This document shows, piece after piece, positions 21,940-35,099 of a DNA stretch of 64,000 nt (its first letter is position 1; each line of letters starts with the position of its first letter). The position numbers and the translations under genes are program-made. The stretch is taken from assembly GCA_003508835.1 (NCBI GenBank), contig PUFA01000284.1, positions 1,072,501-1,136,500 on the forward strand. The letters are read 5' to 3'. The notes beneath the pieces are model-generated. The model saw only the letters and a program-made list of their open reading frames with translations, did no database searches and was not told the DNA's origin. This DNA comes from Eonycteris spelaea. Lineage: Eukaryota > Chordata > Mammalia > Chiroptera > Pteropodidae.

Positions 21940-24155
21940 AACCTGAGATCCCATCACCTTTCTTCTGTTCAAATTCTGCTTTGGCCTCCATGCACCAGGG
22001 AAATGGGGGTTACAGCTGAAATGCAGAGAGGAAACAAAATAAGGTAATGCTGAGCTTCTGAAGTCCTAAAGACTAGATCATAGATAAAGCAATACATTTG
22101 GAAGAATATTTTGCTATTTTGTATAACCTGGCATAGGGAATGTATATAAATCCTTCTGGGCTGGAATAGACAGGGTAGAATTTTGGAAAGGAAGCAGAAG
22201 TATTAGGTGAAGTGTGAACATTCTGTGTGTATGGTGAGGGGGCTGAATAGACTTTCTTTAAATTTGAAGATCTGAGATGAATGGGCACTCTGCTTCTCCT
22301 TGTCTGGGAAGCCCCCCAAAAGCAGAGAGCTCTCATGTTCTACATGGGCTAGATTCCAGAGAGTAGAAATGGCAGTGTGGTCTGTGTTGGTATGAGAGGA
22401 CCAAAGAAAAACTTTCATGTTTCCTATAGCCACAGAGACAGATGAGAGAATATCCAAAAGTCTTTGTGCTTCGTTTTCTTCCCCTTGCCAAGTGTAAAAG
22501 AAAATTAGTTAAGAAAGATATAAGTGGATATGCAGGAATTGTGTCCTTGCAGAGGATGTCACATTGGAGGATGTGAACAGAACAATCCTCTAGGGACTGG
22601 AAGAGCCTCCAATTATGTCTCAAGTAGTGGGAGCATAGAGGGAAATATATCTGAGGACCAGACAGGAAGTGTTGAATCTGAGATGACTCCATCACAGGAG
22701 AGATACTTATCAAGATTGAAAGTAGATCTACCTACCTCTCTCCACCAATGTCTCAGTACCATAGCATCAACTCTAAGAGGAGGAGATGGGTGGTGGATGA
22801 ATCTTGAATTTCATTGAGCTTAAACTTGAAATAGCTAAGGAAAATCATGATCATGCAAGCAACTGGATTTACCTGATAGTGATTTAAGATTACATTTCTG
22901 TACTGTGTTGAATAGAGCTTAGATAGAAATGTATTCCTCTTCATATCCACTTTGCATATTCCCCATTATATTGCCAGTCAAATGATCTAATAAGTAAAAC
23001 ACCTTCATTCAAGTAAACAGATTCAATACTGAAAAAGTATATCTCTAGAATAGGGGCTACAAGTAGCAATGTAATAATTTAGTACTAGAGTAGCACCAGG
23101 ATGAAAGAGAAAATAAAAAAGCACTCTGATATTTAGATGTACTGTTTGTGGTCTTCTTTGAAATGTTCTTCAGATAAATAAGATAGATGGGTAGCAAGAA
23201 GGATAAATTGATAGATAGGTGATAAAGCAAATGTAGCAAAATGTTAATTATAGATTCTGCATGGTGTGTATATGGGCATTCACCATAGAGTCCATCCAGC
23301 ATTTCTCGGTATTTGAAAATACGTATTCATTATAACATGTCAGCAAAACAGTAAGGATGATTTGTGCTAATACTTCAATTAGTATTTGGATTAAGTTTAT
23401 TATGTAGCAATAGAATGTTAGGAATATTTTTTACTCTTTAAGTACGTATATGTCTATGTGAAGATTTTATATGTAGTATGTACATTAGACTGTGAACAAG
23501 CAAGGGCCAAATGAACACTCTGCCTCCCTCCAGAGCAATCCCAGCTGCTGTCCTGAACCCTTCAGGAGCCTTATTAGGCATTATCCTGACTTGTTCTTGC
23601 TTCTCATATTTCACAACTCCTCCTGGAATTTTCTAATAATTGTACAGTAGTGTGTTGTGGTTCATCATCTTGACTTGACACTTTTTTTTAAGGGGGAGGC
23701 GATGTAAATAAAAATACTTCTCACTACTATTGAGGCCTTTGAAACATAAATTAGAATTCCTTGTCCTAATTTGCCGTTGACAAGTCTTAGAGGCAGAGGT
23801 AAAACAAAATTCTTGAACCAGCAAACTTGCTTCCACAAGTACAAAGGAATTTCAATAGTAGCCTCGGGAAAAAATGGATGAAACTGTCAGTCACATAAAA
23901 GAATTTAAGGGAGGGAAGAGAACTGATGCTTCATCAAATGGGAGAATTCAAATGTTTCAGCATGTCACTGACCCAAGTACTGCATCTTACATTCTTTGGA
24001 TCGTTCAAGATAAAGAAGATGGTTAGGTGCCTCCATTAAGACCTATTGGAAAGTGCTCATGTCTCACATATTAATTATATGGAGCATTATCCTGCATAAC
24101 AATACCAAATCTTAAGAACTTCTGCTATGTAGTCATTTCAAATATTTGTGATATT
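21940..24155. other. unique sequence, no gene recognised
   Basis: A 126-codon minus-strand frame (22333-22713) and several smaller ones occur here. They overlap frames on the opposite strand and show no known domain. No poly(A)-marked retrogene was found. Confidence 0.45.
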
Positions 24156-24156
24156 T

Positions 24157-24270
24157 CCTTTAAAACTGTGGTATAATTGATGTGTAATAAAATGAAAAGA
24201 TCTTAACTATTCAGTTTGATGAATTTTGACAGTGTAACTGCCATCCAAAATATTTATGATATTCTTAAAT
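24157..24270 (-). mobile_element. L1 3'-UTR fragment, antisense
   Basis: 'gtggtataattgatgtgtaa', 'cagtttgatgaattttgaca' and 'gtgtaactgccatccaaaat' match the reverse complement of an L1 3' end. Confidence 0.75.
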
Positions 24271-24929
24271 TGAGTCAAAACTTTCAAATATTTTCAAATA
24301 TCTCACTGGTGATTAACAGTGGTATGAAATCAGTAGTGGGCATTGCTCTAAGTAATAATTTGAATAGTTCATGACCATACTTGAAGTAGTGTAATAATGA
24401 ACTTTCTTAATGTTCAGCTTGATACATTTCCTGGGGAAGGAGAAATCTAACTAGTTGACTATAAATGTTTGGGTTTTATAGGCTTTAAAAACCTTAATGA
24501 CCAAACCTGGGAGTCTTGACTGATGTAATTAATTTCACAGAAATTAAACTTTATGATGGCTGGGAAAAAATGAATTCCCAAGAAAATAGTAAATTTGTGT
24601 TTGATTACTCTCACAGCTACCATATACAAACAAGAGTACTGCACCCCTTAGAAAGATGCTTACTACTATCATGGCCACTTAGTAGCCATTGGCAATGTAA
24701 CCTCATACTCTGAGCACTGCCTCGGTGTGCCTTCCCCTCTACAGAGCCACTCTCATGTATGTTATAAAGTCAGACACACTGCTGGCCTGTCTTGGTATGT
24801 AGTGCTGGCATCCAACGTCCTGTTCCACAAGCTCTTTATTCTAATAGGAGTAACATCTATTCGTGGCAGTTATTGGATAGGTACACCATATCCCTTATAT
24901 TCTTGTATCAATTTAGTATCTTGTCACTT

Positions 24930-25010
24930 TCAGGATGAGTATCTGAGACTCAGAAGAATTAAGAAACTTTCCAAGGCTATCCAGCTGCTAAGTGGTGAAG
25001 CTCTTAAGTG
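24930..25010 (-). mobile_element. MIR fragment, antisense
   Basis: 'gagactcagaagaattaaga', 'aactttccaaggctatccag' and 'ctgctaagtggtgaagctct' match reversed MIR. Confidence 0.75.
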
Positions 25011-25246
25011 TTGGTTGACACTGTCATTCAGCAGATAAAAAATAAATTAATTCAGTATAACAATGATAACAAAAAACAGTTTCTTTGGGGGTGTTGAGAT
25101 TAATTAACATTTAGCACCATAAAAATGGTGTCACTAATTCTAGTGACTTCCAATCTTCATTCCTACTTAGAGAAGAGAGGAAAGAGACAGCCCATGAACT
25201 CAGCCAAAATGCTCTACTTTTATCTCTTTAATTTGTTTATGCTCAT

Positions 25247-25580
25247 TGTCTTAGTCTATTTGGGCTGGTATAACAAAATGCCATAAACTAGATGGCTTTA
25301 TAACAATAAACATATACTTCTCTCAGTTCTGGAGGGTAAGAAGTACAAGATCATGGTGCTGGTAGATTTAGTGCCTGGTTGGTGAGGGCTTCTGCCTCAT
25401 TGACAATTAGCTGGAAAGTGCTCTCTGGGATTTCTTTTTTTAAGGGCACAAATCCCACGAATGAGAACTCCATTCTCATGACATTAGCACCTCTCAAAAG
25501 GCCTACCTCTAATACTGTGGAATTGGACATTAGGTTTTAAAATATGAATTGGTGGAGGCACAAATATTCAGTCCTTAGCA
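25247..25580 (-). mobile_element. MLT1-family LTR, antisense
   Basis: Starts 'tgtcttagtctatttgggct', contains 'ctcagttctggagggtaaga' and 'cattctcatgacattagcac', and ends 'attcagtccttagca'. This is the reverse complement of the MLT1 (ERVL-MaLR) consensus almost from end to end, with the middle shortened. TG...CA ends are visible in degraded form. Confidence 0.9.
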
Positions 25581-25584
25581 TTTA

Positions 25585-26330
25585 TACTACTAGGAAATAT
25601 ACTACTATTCCATCTGAACACAAGTCTTCATAGAAAAGAAGTCTGAAGATCAATGATCTTGTCTAACTCTCCCATGATAATAGGTAAGGAATTTGAGATA
25701 AAGTGGATTGTATAAAATTTTACCAAAGTGAGAAAGCCCAGACTAGTTTCATCCAGTTCAACAAACATATATAATTTCTGCTATGGATGTGACCCTGAAC
25801 TCGATGAACAAGTTAACATACATAACCCTGGTCCTCTAACAGTACAATCTGTGGGAGAATTCAGGTTTCTTGATAACAAGAACATCACTGTTTTGCCCTC
25901 TCATATTTCTGCTTATTTAATCTTAGCAGTTCATACACACCGTATCTTACTAGCCAGTCCTCTAAAGAGAAGATTATACTACACTAATTTCACACTCAGC
26001 TTTGCTTGAGACTCACTCATTAGATCTGTTTCCCTGCTCTTAAGAGAGTAGCCACAGAGAACTGTGTACTTTGGGAAGAGAGATTAGGAAAGAGAGAAGG
26101 AAATAGTCTGAAAGATGAAGTAAGCGCTGAGGTGGCATGAATAGTTGGTAGGCTTGGAAATGTAGCAGACAAACTTTGTCTACATTACTGTTTTACCTAC
26201 ACCCTTTCTAGGCTCTAGAGTCTTGTTCATGGTATATCAGGGTCCTGAGAAGCCAAACAGCCCAGGTAAAAGCATAAAAATATTGACTTAGGCAAGCATA
26301 ATCCTTAATAATATAATAATAATAATTCTA
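25585..26330. other. unique sequence
   Basis: Nothing recognised. The frame 25728-26009 (93 codons, plus) has no recognisable domain. Confidence 0.45.
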
Positions 26331-26334
26331 ATAT

Positions 26335-26450
26335 AATTTAGCTTAAGTTTTCTCATCTCTAAAATAGGAATTACAATAGTATCAACATGATAGGATTTAA
26401 TTGAGATAATGTATACAAAGCACTTGGATAGTGCTCAATAAATAGCTGAA
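26335..26450 (+). mobile_element. MIR SINE, 3' part
   Basis: 'aagttttctcatctctaaaa', 'ttaattgagataatgtatac' and 'agcacttggatagtgctcaa', then the MIR tail. Confidence 0.85.
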
Positions 26451-26475
26451 GGGAACTGGCTATACTTGAGGATGA

Positions 26476-26525
26476 ATCATTTGGCCATTACATTGATTTC
26501 ATCATTTGGCCATTTTATTGATTTC
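26476..26525. repeat. 25-bp tandem duplication
   Basis: Two head-to-tail copies beginning 'atcatttggccatt', 23 of 25 bases identical. Confidence 0.95.
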
Positions 26526-26529
26526 CTTT

Positions 26530-27685
26530 GCTTACTATGAAGCCAGAGTTCGTGGAATGCGCCTAGAGAGATTTTCTCTGCAGGCCTCTTGAATTATGTT
26601 GATTTTTCACCTGCTTTCAGAAGTGGCTAATTCCTGGAGCAATAACCCAGATGCAGATTATAAACTTGCACAATGGACCTGCTCATGTGGGAAAACCCAT
26701 AGCTTTCTGGCAGTGAACTTGGTTGAACCAACCAAGAAAAGAAAGGCCCTTAAGCGCATTGGAGCACAATTGCTTCCCTCAGTATTATTACTCTGCAAAC
26801 CGATGCTAGACCTCTGCACAGGTGGAGGTTCATATTTGAGGGCCATTGAGCACTACCCATTTCCCTAATGCATCATAATTAAACACCTGTGCTAAATAAT
26901 TTCTTACTGATCTACTGTGGAAATTTGCTGGGTGCTCAACAGCCCTTGACGTTTTCTATCTCTTACTTGAGAAGGTGGTCTCAGAATTATGATTTGGTTC
27001 TCTCTCTCTCTCTCACTCTCTTTCAAAAAAGGTAGCTTCCTTCCACCCTATGGTAAACTCTTATTGGGATGTGGATTTCAGGGTCTTTGAAGAACATTTA
27101 AGAAAGAAAACATTTTGTGAATGTGGAAATCATTCTTGTTTTCTCCAAAGCAGCAGTAATCAAAATGCATTGTCCAATAGTAAGGTAACATTCCAGGTCT
27201 GTATTTTTTTCTCTTAAAACATCACTGGTGTAGCAAAAAGAATGTCTGGAAATACAGTGCCTTTTTAGTGAAGTTGGCTGTGCTAAAATGAGAAATATGC
27301 ACAAAACCAGGTGAACTAGCATTGCTGTGTGTCATAAGACTCAGCAAAAATGAGCCTTTTAGGCTGTCATGTTCACAGCTGCAACGCACATCAGTTCTAC
27401 ATTGAATGTATTTCTTTCATCTTGAACAAAACACTGAAACAGATTTGGCTCTGGGTTAAATCATGGCTTGAATGAAGTCTATCTTCAACTTGTATTACTT
27501 CCCTTTCTTGGTGGCTACCTCACATTTTGGGTGTTGTGTCTCTTTGTAGTCTTTAGTAGTTCCCTCTGTCAAAACAAGAGACAGCAATACCTAATGGTAC
27601 TGTATTGAGTGTTTGTCTATTTAGCTATCCATCAATTTAAATGTCATCATCTCTCGTACTTATTTATGTAAACTAAGGTACATTT
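26530..27685. other. unique sequence with an open 90-codon frame
   Basis: The frame 26596-26868 (plus) is open for 90 codons in a less AT-rich patch. It contains 'WTCSCGKTHSF' and a basic 'KKRKALKR' stretch. I do not recognise it; no flanking splice sites or poly(A) feature support a gene. A CT microsatellite lies at about 26999-27021. Confidence 0.35.
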
Positions 27686-27689
27686 TTTA

Positions 27690-27820
27690 ATGCCCATGTT
27701 ATAAATGAGGGAAGTCATGCTAAGAGAGGTTAAGAAATGTTTATCATACCCTATAGCATTTAAGTGTAATATTTGGAATTGAACCGATACTCTGTGAGAC
27801 ACCAAAATCTCTGAGCCTTC
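27690..27820 (-). mobile_element. MIR fragment, antisense
   Basis: 'ataaatgagggaagtcatgc', 'taagagaggttaagaaatgt' and 'tggaattgaaccgatactct' fit reversed MIR. Confidence 0.7.
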
Positions 27821-27829
27821 CACCAAGAA

Positions 27830-28685
27830 GAGTATTTTTATGCAAGCATGGTGATTATCTCAGTAATTAATCTTTAGACAATGTGCTCTCTCAACTAGAT
27901 ATTTTAATTTTAAGCTTTTAATTTCTAATACTGTGTGCAAATGTGTTAAAGGAAATGGTGGACATTATCAAGGAGGTAAGGAGAAATGGGAGATCCTTTT
28001 GGGTACATGATATATTAAGGTAATTCTCCAGATTTTCTTCATTTTGTCACTTTAAGTGATTATTCGGGGGAGAGATATGTACCCTCAATTCTCTTCCCCT
28101 TTGTCCTTTTTCCTCATCTTCCCAGAAAATCCCACAGCCCTGCATTAACTCTTAGTCTGCAAAATGAGCAAAAACTCTGAGGAAAGGACCATCACTATGG
28201 GTTTGGTGCTCCAATCGTATACTTCTAGAGACAAATGGGCCCTCAGTCCTTCTCAGTGATTCTTTCCTATGTCCCAAATCTCTATTCTTAGCAATAACTG
28301 TTCCTCAGTTACTCGGAAATAACTGTCTCTCAGATGATGACTTCACCTTTAATTTAGAGAAAGTAAAAGTTCTCAAATTAGAATTCCATATGCTCTTTGG
28401 GAGTCAGATAGATATTAAAACCTCATCTATTGATTTTTCCCCTTTCCTCTTTTTAGAAAAAGATATTTTTTTTCTTTTATTCAAGGATAGTCATTTTACC
28501 TCTATTCTGGATCCTCTTGACTTTCTAAGTTGCTTCATAATTTTTCCTGATCTCTCGTGCAACTTTTATATTGTCATTTCCATTGATTCCTTCCTTTTCA
28601 TTATAAACATGCTCTAGTTTCTTCTATCTTGAAAAAATAATAATAATAATAATTGTGAGAAATAACCAGATTTCTCTTGATCTCT
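27830..28685. other. pyrimidine-rich sequence, possibly part of the next L2
   Basis: 28060-28620 has the CT-rich texture of degraded L2, but no landmark is clear enough to call it. Confidence 0.35.
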
Positions 28686-28689
28686 TATC

Positions 28690-29515
28690 TCTTCTATCTG
28701 TTGTTCTGTCTTATTTTTCTTTTAGGTTTTTGTTTTTTCTCCCAGCTTTGTCTTTACTTCCCTACTGCCCACTGATTCTTCAGTTCCTGAAGTCCCTGAC
28801 AATCTAGCTTTTATTTTCACCACCCACGAAGGCTAATGACTTCTTAACCACCCAGTCCCATGGACAGTGTTCAGTCTGGATTTCACTGGGCATGTCTGTA
28901 CAATTGTATATGCTTACCTTTGTTTTTTTTTTTTTTTCATGAGATTTTAATTCTTTCTTTCCTCTTGATTCATGGAATCTTTCTAGTCAATTTTGTGGAC
29001 TTCTCTTACTCTACTCAAACCTTAAATATGGGGCAGCTTCTTAGCTGTCTACTCCCACTTTCTCACTTTACACTGTGTCCTCAGGTGATCTTATCTAGGC
29101 AGTGACTTCAACTAGCTACCTTCTGATGATGTGAAATTCTATATCTCTGTTTTAAATCTCTATTTAGAGTTCTAGAACAACATAGCCAATTGCTTGTTGA
29201 TGTTATCACTTGGATGTACCGTGGGATCCTCAAACTCATCATACATTTATTCATCGTCTTCTCATACACTTTATACTATATCTTATTTCTGATCTTCACT
29301 AAGAACATAGCAGTTCGTCTAGATTCCCTAGCAAGAAATTAGGGAGTCTTCCTGTATTCTTCTAACTTTCTCTCTTCTTGCCACATGCAGTTTGTATCAG
29401 TTATTCCCTGTAAATATTCTTAAATTTGTCTCTTCATTTTAATCTGTTACCAGGGCTTCAGTTTAGGCTTTCATCATTGTTGTCTGGACCACTTCAACAG
29501 CCTCCTGACTTATAA
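28690..29515 (+). mobile_element. L2 LINE, internal ORF2 region
   Basis: 'gatgtgaaattctatatctc', 'gccaattgcttgttgatgtt', 'cacttggatgtaccgtggga', 'cctcaaactcatcatacatt' and 'ctggaccacttcaacagcct' occur in L2 ORF2 order. The frame is destroyed by stops and indels. Confidence 0.7.
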
Positions 29516-29694
29516 TAATTACTATTTGAAACAGGGGAAGTAGTTAAAAGCTTTTGCAGTAATTTAGGCCCAAGATGAAGGCTGCCTAAACTAGGGTAAT
29601 GATTTTGGGAACAGAGGATAAGGGAAGTGATGGCAGGGTGACCAATTTGAATAAAGCAGAGAAGGTATGAAATATTAGTGAAAAACTAGAAAGG

Positions 29695-31460
29695 TTATAT
29701 TAGTACCTCTAAAATGAAATACTTAGGTATAAATCTAACAAAATTTGAAAGGTCTGTATGAATAAAACTACAAAACTCTCATGAACAATATTGAAGAATA
29801 ACTAAATAAATTGAGAGATATTCCAAGTTTATGGGTTGGAAAACTCAGTATTGTCAAGATATCAGTTCTTTCCAACTATAGATCAGTTCTTGATGTATAG
29901 ATTCAGTGTAATGCTAATCAGAATCCCAGAAAATTATTTTGTGGTTGATAAACAGATCCTAAAGTTTATATAAAGAGGTAAAAGGCTCAGAATAGCTAAT
30001 ACAATACTGAAGGAGAACAAAGTTGGAGGCTGACACAACTCAGCTTTAAGACTTGGTGAAAGAACACACAAATAGGTTAAGGGGACAGAATAGAGAGCCC
30101 AGAGACAAACCCATATGTGTATATAGTCAATTGATCTTTGACAAAAAGAGCAAAGGCAATACAATTGAGGAAAGATAGTTTTTTGTTTTTGTTTTTTTAA
30201 ACAAATAGTGCTAGGATAACTGGACATCCACATACCAAAAAAAAAAAAAATCTAGACACAGATCTTACACCCTTCACAAAAATTAATGCAAAATGGATCA
30301 CAGACCTATGTAAAATGCAAAACTATAAAACTCCTAGAAGATAACGTAGAGGAAAATCCAGATGACCTTGGATTTGTTGATGACTTTATAGATACAATAC
30401 AAAAGTATCATCCATTAAAGAAGGAATTGATAAACTAGAGTTCATTAAAATTAAAAATTTCTGCTCTGTGGAAGAGAATGTCAAGACAAGTAGAAGATAA
30501 GCTACAGACTAGTAGAAAATGTTTGCAAAAGGCACATCTGATATAGGACTGTTACAAAATATAATAACTCTTAAAACTCAGCAATAAGAAAATAAAGAAC
30601 CTAATTAAAAATGGGCTATTGAACTTAATAAAACATCTCACCAAAGAAGATATACAAATGGAAAATAAGCATATGAAAGATATTCCATGTTAAAACAACG
30701 AGATACCATTGCACACCTGTTAGAATGACCAAAATCGGGACACTGATACCAAATGTTGATGAGGATATGGAGCAACAGGAACTCTTATTCATTGATGGTG
30801 AGAATGCAAAATAGTACAGCTACTTTGGAAGACAGTTTGGTTGTTTCTTTCAAAACTAAATATGTTCTTTTTCCCATGACATTTTTCTTCATAGTTAATG
30901 GATAAACTGGTACATACAGACAATGGAATGTTATTAAGTGCTAAAACTATTTGAACTATCAAACTATGAATATACATGGAGGAACTTTAAATGCTAAGTG
31001 AAAGAAGCCAATTTGAAAAGGCTTCATCATCATACTTGTGACATTCTGCAAAGGGCAAATCTATGGAGACAATAAGAAGATGAGTGATTGCCAGGCTGAT
31101 GGGAGGTTTGGGGAAAGAGATAAATAGGTGGAACACAGAGGATTTTTAGCGTATCGAAAATACTCTACATGATATTATAATGATGGATGCATGTCATTGT
31201 ATATCCAAAACCATAGAATGTATAACACCAAAAGTAATCCCCAATGTAAACTATGAACTTTGGATGATTATGATGTGTTGATGAGGTTCATCAATTGTAA
31301 TATATGTACCACTTTGGTGGGGGATGTTGATAATGGGGAAGGCTATACATGTGTATGGGGGGAAGGGAGGATAGGGGAATCAATATATCCTCCACTCAAT
31401 TTTGCTCTGACCTAAAATTGCTCTTAAAAAAATAAAACCTTTATAATAATAATAAAAAGA
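29695..31460 (+). mobile_element. 5'-truncated L1 (L1M type): ORF2 3' end plus 3'-UTR
   Basis: The text of an ancient L1 is clear: 'gaaatacttaggtataaatc' and 'tcaattgatctttgacaaaa' (ORF2 C-terminal region), 'tagaatgaccaaaatcggga', and the 3'-UTR motifs 'actatgaactttggatgatt' and 'gggggatgttgataatgggg'. It ends in a degraded A-rich tail (31424-31460). Multiple stops and frameshifts break ORF2, so it encodes nothing functional. A second copy of the same 3' type lies at 54045-55425. Confidence 0.93.
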
Positions 31461-31698
31461 AACTAGTGAGAGAGAGATAGCCAGGAAAATTCAGAGATCT
31501 CTTAGCCTGAGACCCACTTGAAAAATTCTGACTCTCCATCCTCTATACTTGTGTGATGCCTCCAGCAGCCCCTACAAAGACAAGGAGAAAGTGGGCATTG
31601 TGCTTTGAAATGGGTTGAGACTTTTGTGGTGTTGGCATGGGCAAATATATTTTGCATGTGGGATGGATATGGGTCTTTGCGGGCCAGTAGACATTGTA

Positions 31699-32190
31699 GT
31701 AGGCATAATAATCTCTCTAAAATAAGCAGGTCCTAATCTGTGGGACATGTGAGTGTTATATGATTAAAGAGACTTTACAGGTAAGGTTAAGTTAGAGATT
31801 TTGAAATGAGGACCTTATTTGGATTATTATGATAGATCTATGTTAGATTATTATTATAGTCAAATGTCCTCCTAAAAAGACTGAGGGAGATTGACAAAAA
31901 TAGTGCGGTGATGTGATCACTGCAAAAATTGGTTAGAATGATGTACTTTGAAGATGAAGGAAGGGAGCCATAAACCAAGGAATACAGGTAGCCTCCAGAA
32001 GTTGAAAAAGGCAAGGAAATAGATTCTGCCCTCAGAGCTTCCAGAAAGAACTAGTTCTGCTGGCATCTTGACTTTAGCCCAATGAAACTGATTTTCCACT
32101 GTGATCTCAAGAACTATAAGAGAACATATTTGTAGTTTTAAGCCACATTTGTGGTAACTTGTTACAACAGCAACAGGAAACTAATGCTGG
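31699..32190 (+). mobile_element. MLT1/MaLR-type LTR
   Basis: 'aggtcctaatctgtgggaca', 'gaaatgaggaccttatttgg', 'gccctcagagcttccagaaa' and 'gttttaagccacatttgtgg', then 'caacaggaaactaatg'. This is the sense order of an MLT1-like LTR, including its 3' end. Confidence 0.75.
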
Positions 32191-32194
32191 CTTG

Positions 32195-33725
32195 ATTCTG
32201 AGTTGGGGTTTTGGCAGAGAGTTGGGCAGAGGGGAAGAGGCAAGATAGTAGGAATCAGTTGGAACAGAGTAGTTGAAGTGATAGTTCAAGTATTCAGCTT
32301 ATTAGAGTAGAAGTAGAGACGTACAGAGATAATTGGAAGAAAGTAGAAGACTCAAGGGATTGGAAAGTCCAGTTCAGTACAGGAGATTTCTACTTTAAGT
32401 AGTTTAATGAATTAGTTATAAATTATACAAAGTCACCTGAATTTTAAAATATTTCAATACTACTGCAACTAATAATCAAAAGATCATTAACGATGGAGCT
32501 GTTAGTCCATAGAAAAACCTTTATTAGCTTGTGTGACCAACAAATACAGGATTACAAAGTAAGTAGGTATAAGAAATAGATTATGCTTTTCTGGATGCTG
32601 TAAATTTTTCAGTAGGCAATGGTTTCAGAAATGATCCCTCTCATCTTCAAATATGAGTTTATAAAGTTATTAACAAAGTATTAAAAATATAGGCTTCAGT
32701 AAAATTTTAGGAAAATAATAGTTCAACATATATTGGGGTAAAAAGGGAAAAAAACCTAGCTAACAAATATGAAAATCTGCTCTTTGATAAAAACAAATAA
32801 AATAAAGAAACTATATATAGCTGCCTGAGTTTAAAAATGCACACTCACATAATGGCACATACACATAAATAGCCAATTATATGACTAGTAGGCCATAGAA
32901 AATCTGGGACCTTAAACATATCAAAGCCTAATGCAAAATAATGTCATGCATTTTACTATTGGGATACCCACAGAACAGGAAACTAATATTATTTGGAAAC
33001 TATTCAGAAAGATATAATCCTTCTAGGAGTTAACTATCTTACCAGAAAATGTCTATCTATGCCAAAACATATACTTGGCCATAAGGCCATACTATTATTG
33101 TGTTCATATCAGATTTATGAGAGCAATACAGATGCAATGTCTTTATGTAACACTTTCCTTGGTACTTAAGTTACCTGTGAAAGACTGTCAACCTTTATTG
33201 CAATTGGATGGCTTAATTTATAGAGAAAGTAACTGTCACTTTTTTCTGCATCTCTTCTCTTCTCTTGTGGGTTATGTCCTTCTATTGCTGTGAACTTCAT
33301 GTAGACGGACTATAAACCCACCCAAAGGAAAACAAACAACTTCATTGTCAGTTGGACTCTATGCCTTTGTTCTGTAAGCAATAAAACTATATGTCCCTGG
33401 CTAAATGTAAGTAGATGAGGTTTAGTGTTATCTTTCTAGAGATAAACTGCAATGGTTGATTTTTCCACATTGAATCATTTAATGGATTTTTTCCACGTGA
33501 TGGTTTTTTATATGCTAATGAAACATGTAAAGTGTGACATTAAGTACCATAAGGATCTAAATTGTACTAACTCAGTAAGACTAGAAAATTATTTACTAAG
33601 TTCTGATCCTTGTGATGCATTTAAAACCAAGTTGTCTTGACGATAACTCATTTTAATAATTCTAACAATTATAGGAATAGTATAACAGTGACAGGGTGCA
33701 TCAAAAGTGTTTTATGAATTAGGAC
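32195..33725. other. unique AT-rich sequence
   Basis: No repeat or exon identified. 33160-33400 has a mildly LTR-like look with an AATAAA near 33380, but no clear ends. Confidence 0.4.
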
Positions 33726-33727
33726 AT

Positions 33728-33945
33728 GGATCAGCAAATTATAGTCCATGGGCTAAATCTAGACAGTTGCCTGTTTTTGTAAGTAGAGTTTTTTTTGGCA
33801 CATAACTACACCTATTTGTTTACATATTATCTGTTGTGCCTTTTTTAGCTCAGAGTTCAGTAGTTATACTAGTAATTTTCCTAATGGTCTGCAAAGTTTA
33901 AAATTTGTATTATCAGGCATTTTAAGAAAAGGCTCATGAGCCTCT
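33728..33945 (+). mobile_element. hAT-Charlie nonautonomous transposon (MER1/MER5 group)
   Basis: 'gatcagcaaattatagtcca', 'tgggctaaatctagacagtt', 'gcctgtttttgtaagtagag' and 'aatggtctgcaaagttta' follow the widespread 'tcggcaaactatggcccgtg' type element. Subfamily name uncertain. Confidence 0.8.
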
Positions 33946-33949
33946 GTAT

Positions 33950-34355
33950 TAGGTAGTCAGATATATAATTATTTATACAGTGCCCTATTTTGCCATTCAT
34001 CTTGAATATTTTGAGGTAATTTTAATGGATGATACCATTGTATTCATAAGCTATTTAAAGGTCTTCGGAATCCTAGTTTGAGTTCTCCAACTTCATTTGG
34101 GTCTTCTTGGAAAATTTGTGTTCTGACCTTTTTTCAAAAACAAAATGTTTATTTCTATAGTATACTTCTTTCATTTTAGAAAATACATGCATGTATAATT
34201 GCCTCTTACCTTTTTGTTGTAATAAAATTTTATCTTATGTGTAGTTTCCAGTCTAAGTTCAAATTCTTTGAGTTTTAAATCCATAAATAACAGAGTCCAT
34301 TCTGTGGAGTTTTATTCACAATGAATGGTAACTTCTCCAATAATACTTTTATGAA
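33950..34355. other. unique AT-rich sequence
   Basis: Nothing recognised. Confidence 0.45.
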
Positions 34356-34359
34356 TAGT

Positions 34360-34500
34360 CTGACTTTGGACACCTCACTGAATTGCAATCTAAGCTAATT
34401 TACCCTGTCTGCAAAATGGGACTACTTGTCCATGGGGAAATGAAGCTCCTTGGGTTTCAGATTCCATGCTCTTGACTGCTACACCATGCTCTGTGTTTAA
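34360..34500. mobile_element. two short MIR-like fragments in opposite orientation
   Basis: 'accctgtctgcaaaatggga' (34401-34422) is sense-like. 'ttgactgctacaccatgctc' (about 34472-34492) is antisense-like. Confidence 0.45.
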
Positions 34501-35047
34501 TTGGAGGCTGTTTCTTGATTGCCTAAAATATTATTAAAGGTCTACTTGTTCCCTCAAGAATCACATATTTTATAAAATGAGAGCCCTAGTCATCTGCTTT
34601 TGCATGTTGCTCTGTGGCTTGCCATTATTCTGTGGCAGGAAGCACAAAAATGCTCTATATGTTTCCATTTGTCTTCACATAATACTTTTTTGGGATGTAG
34701 TAAGGAAAATGGAGGTGAGGGAGACCCTGGAAAAAGGAAGCAAAATGAAGGTTTTCACCTCCTAAAAAGAAAGCCACTCTGTAGTGATTAAAATGCTTTT
34801 TGAACTCCTGGAAAAGGTACATTTTTTTCTCTGGAGTGATGAATTGATAATCACATCGAATATGACTTGGATATGGTTCTAACAAGTGTTTGGTGAACAA
34901 ACTCTCTCTGGCATGGTGCTATTTGGTAAGTTACCTCCTACCGGTGGTTTAAATTCTAGGTCATTTGGATCTTTGTATGGATTTGTGTTAAAATCTCTCC
35001 ACCTCTTCCAGAATGGAGCTATTGGAAATTTAATTCTGTGAAATAAA

Positions 35048-35054
35048 ATTAATA

Positions 35055-35085
<31 letters not shown>

Positions 35086-35097
35086 AATAATAATAAA
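35048..35097. repeat. (AAT)n microsatellite
   Basis: About 15 AAT units with interruptions. On the minus strand this gives the leucine run seen in a spurious frame. Confidence 0.95.
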
Positions 35098-35099
35098 GT

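Noticed and set aside
22333..22713. 126-codon minus-strand frame
   Set aside because: No recognised domain or splice context, and a 97-codon frame overlaps on the opposite strand. Treated as chance.
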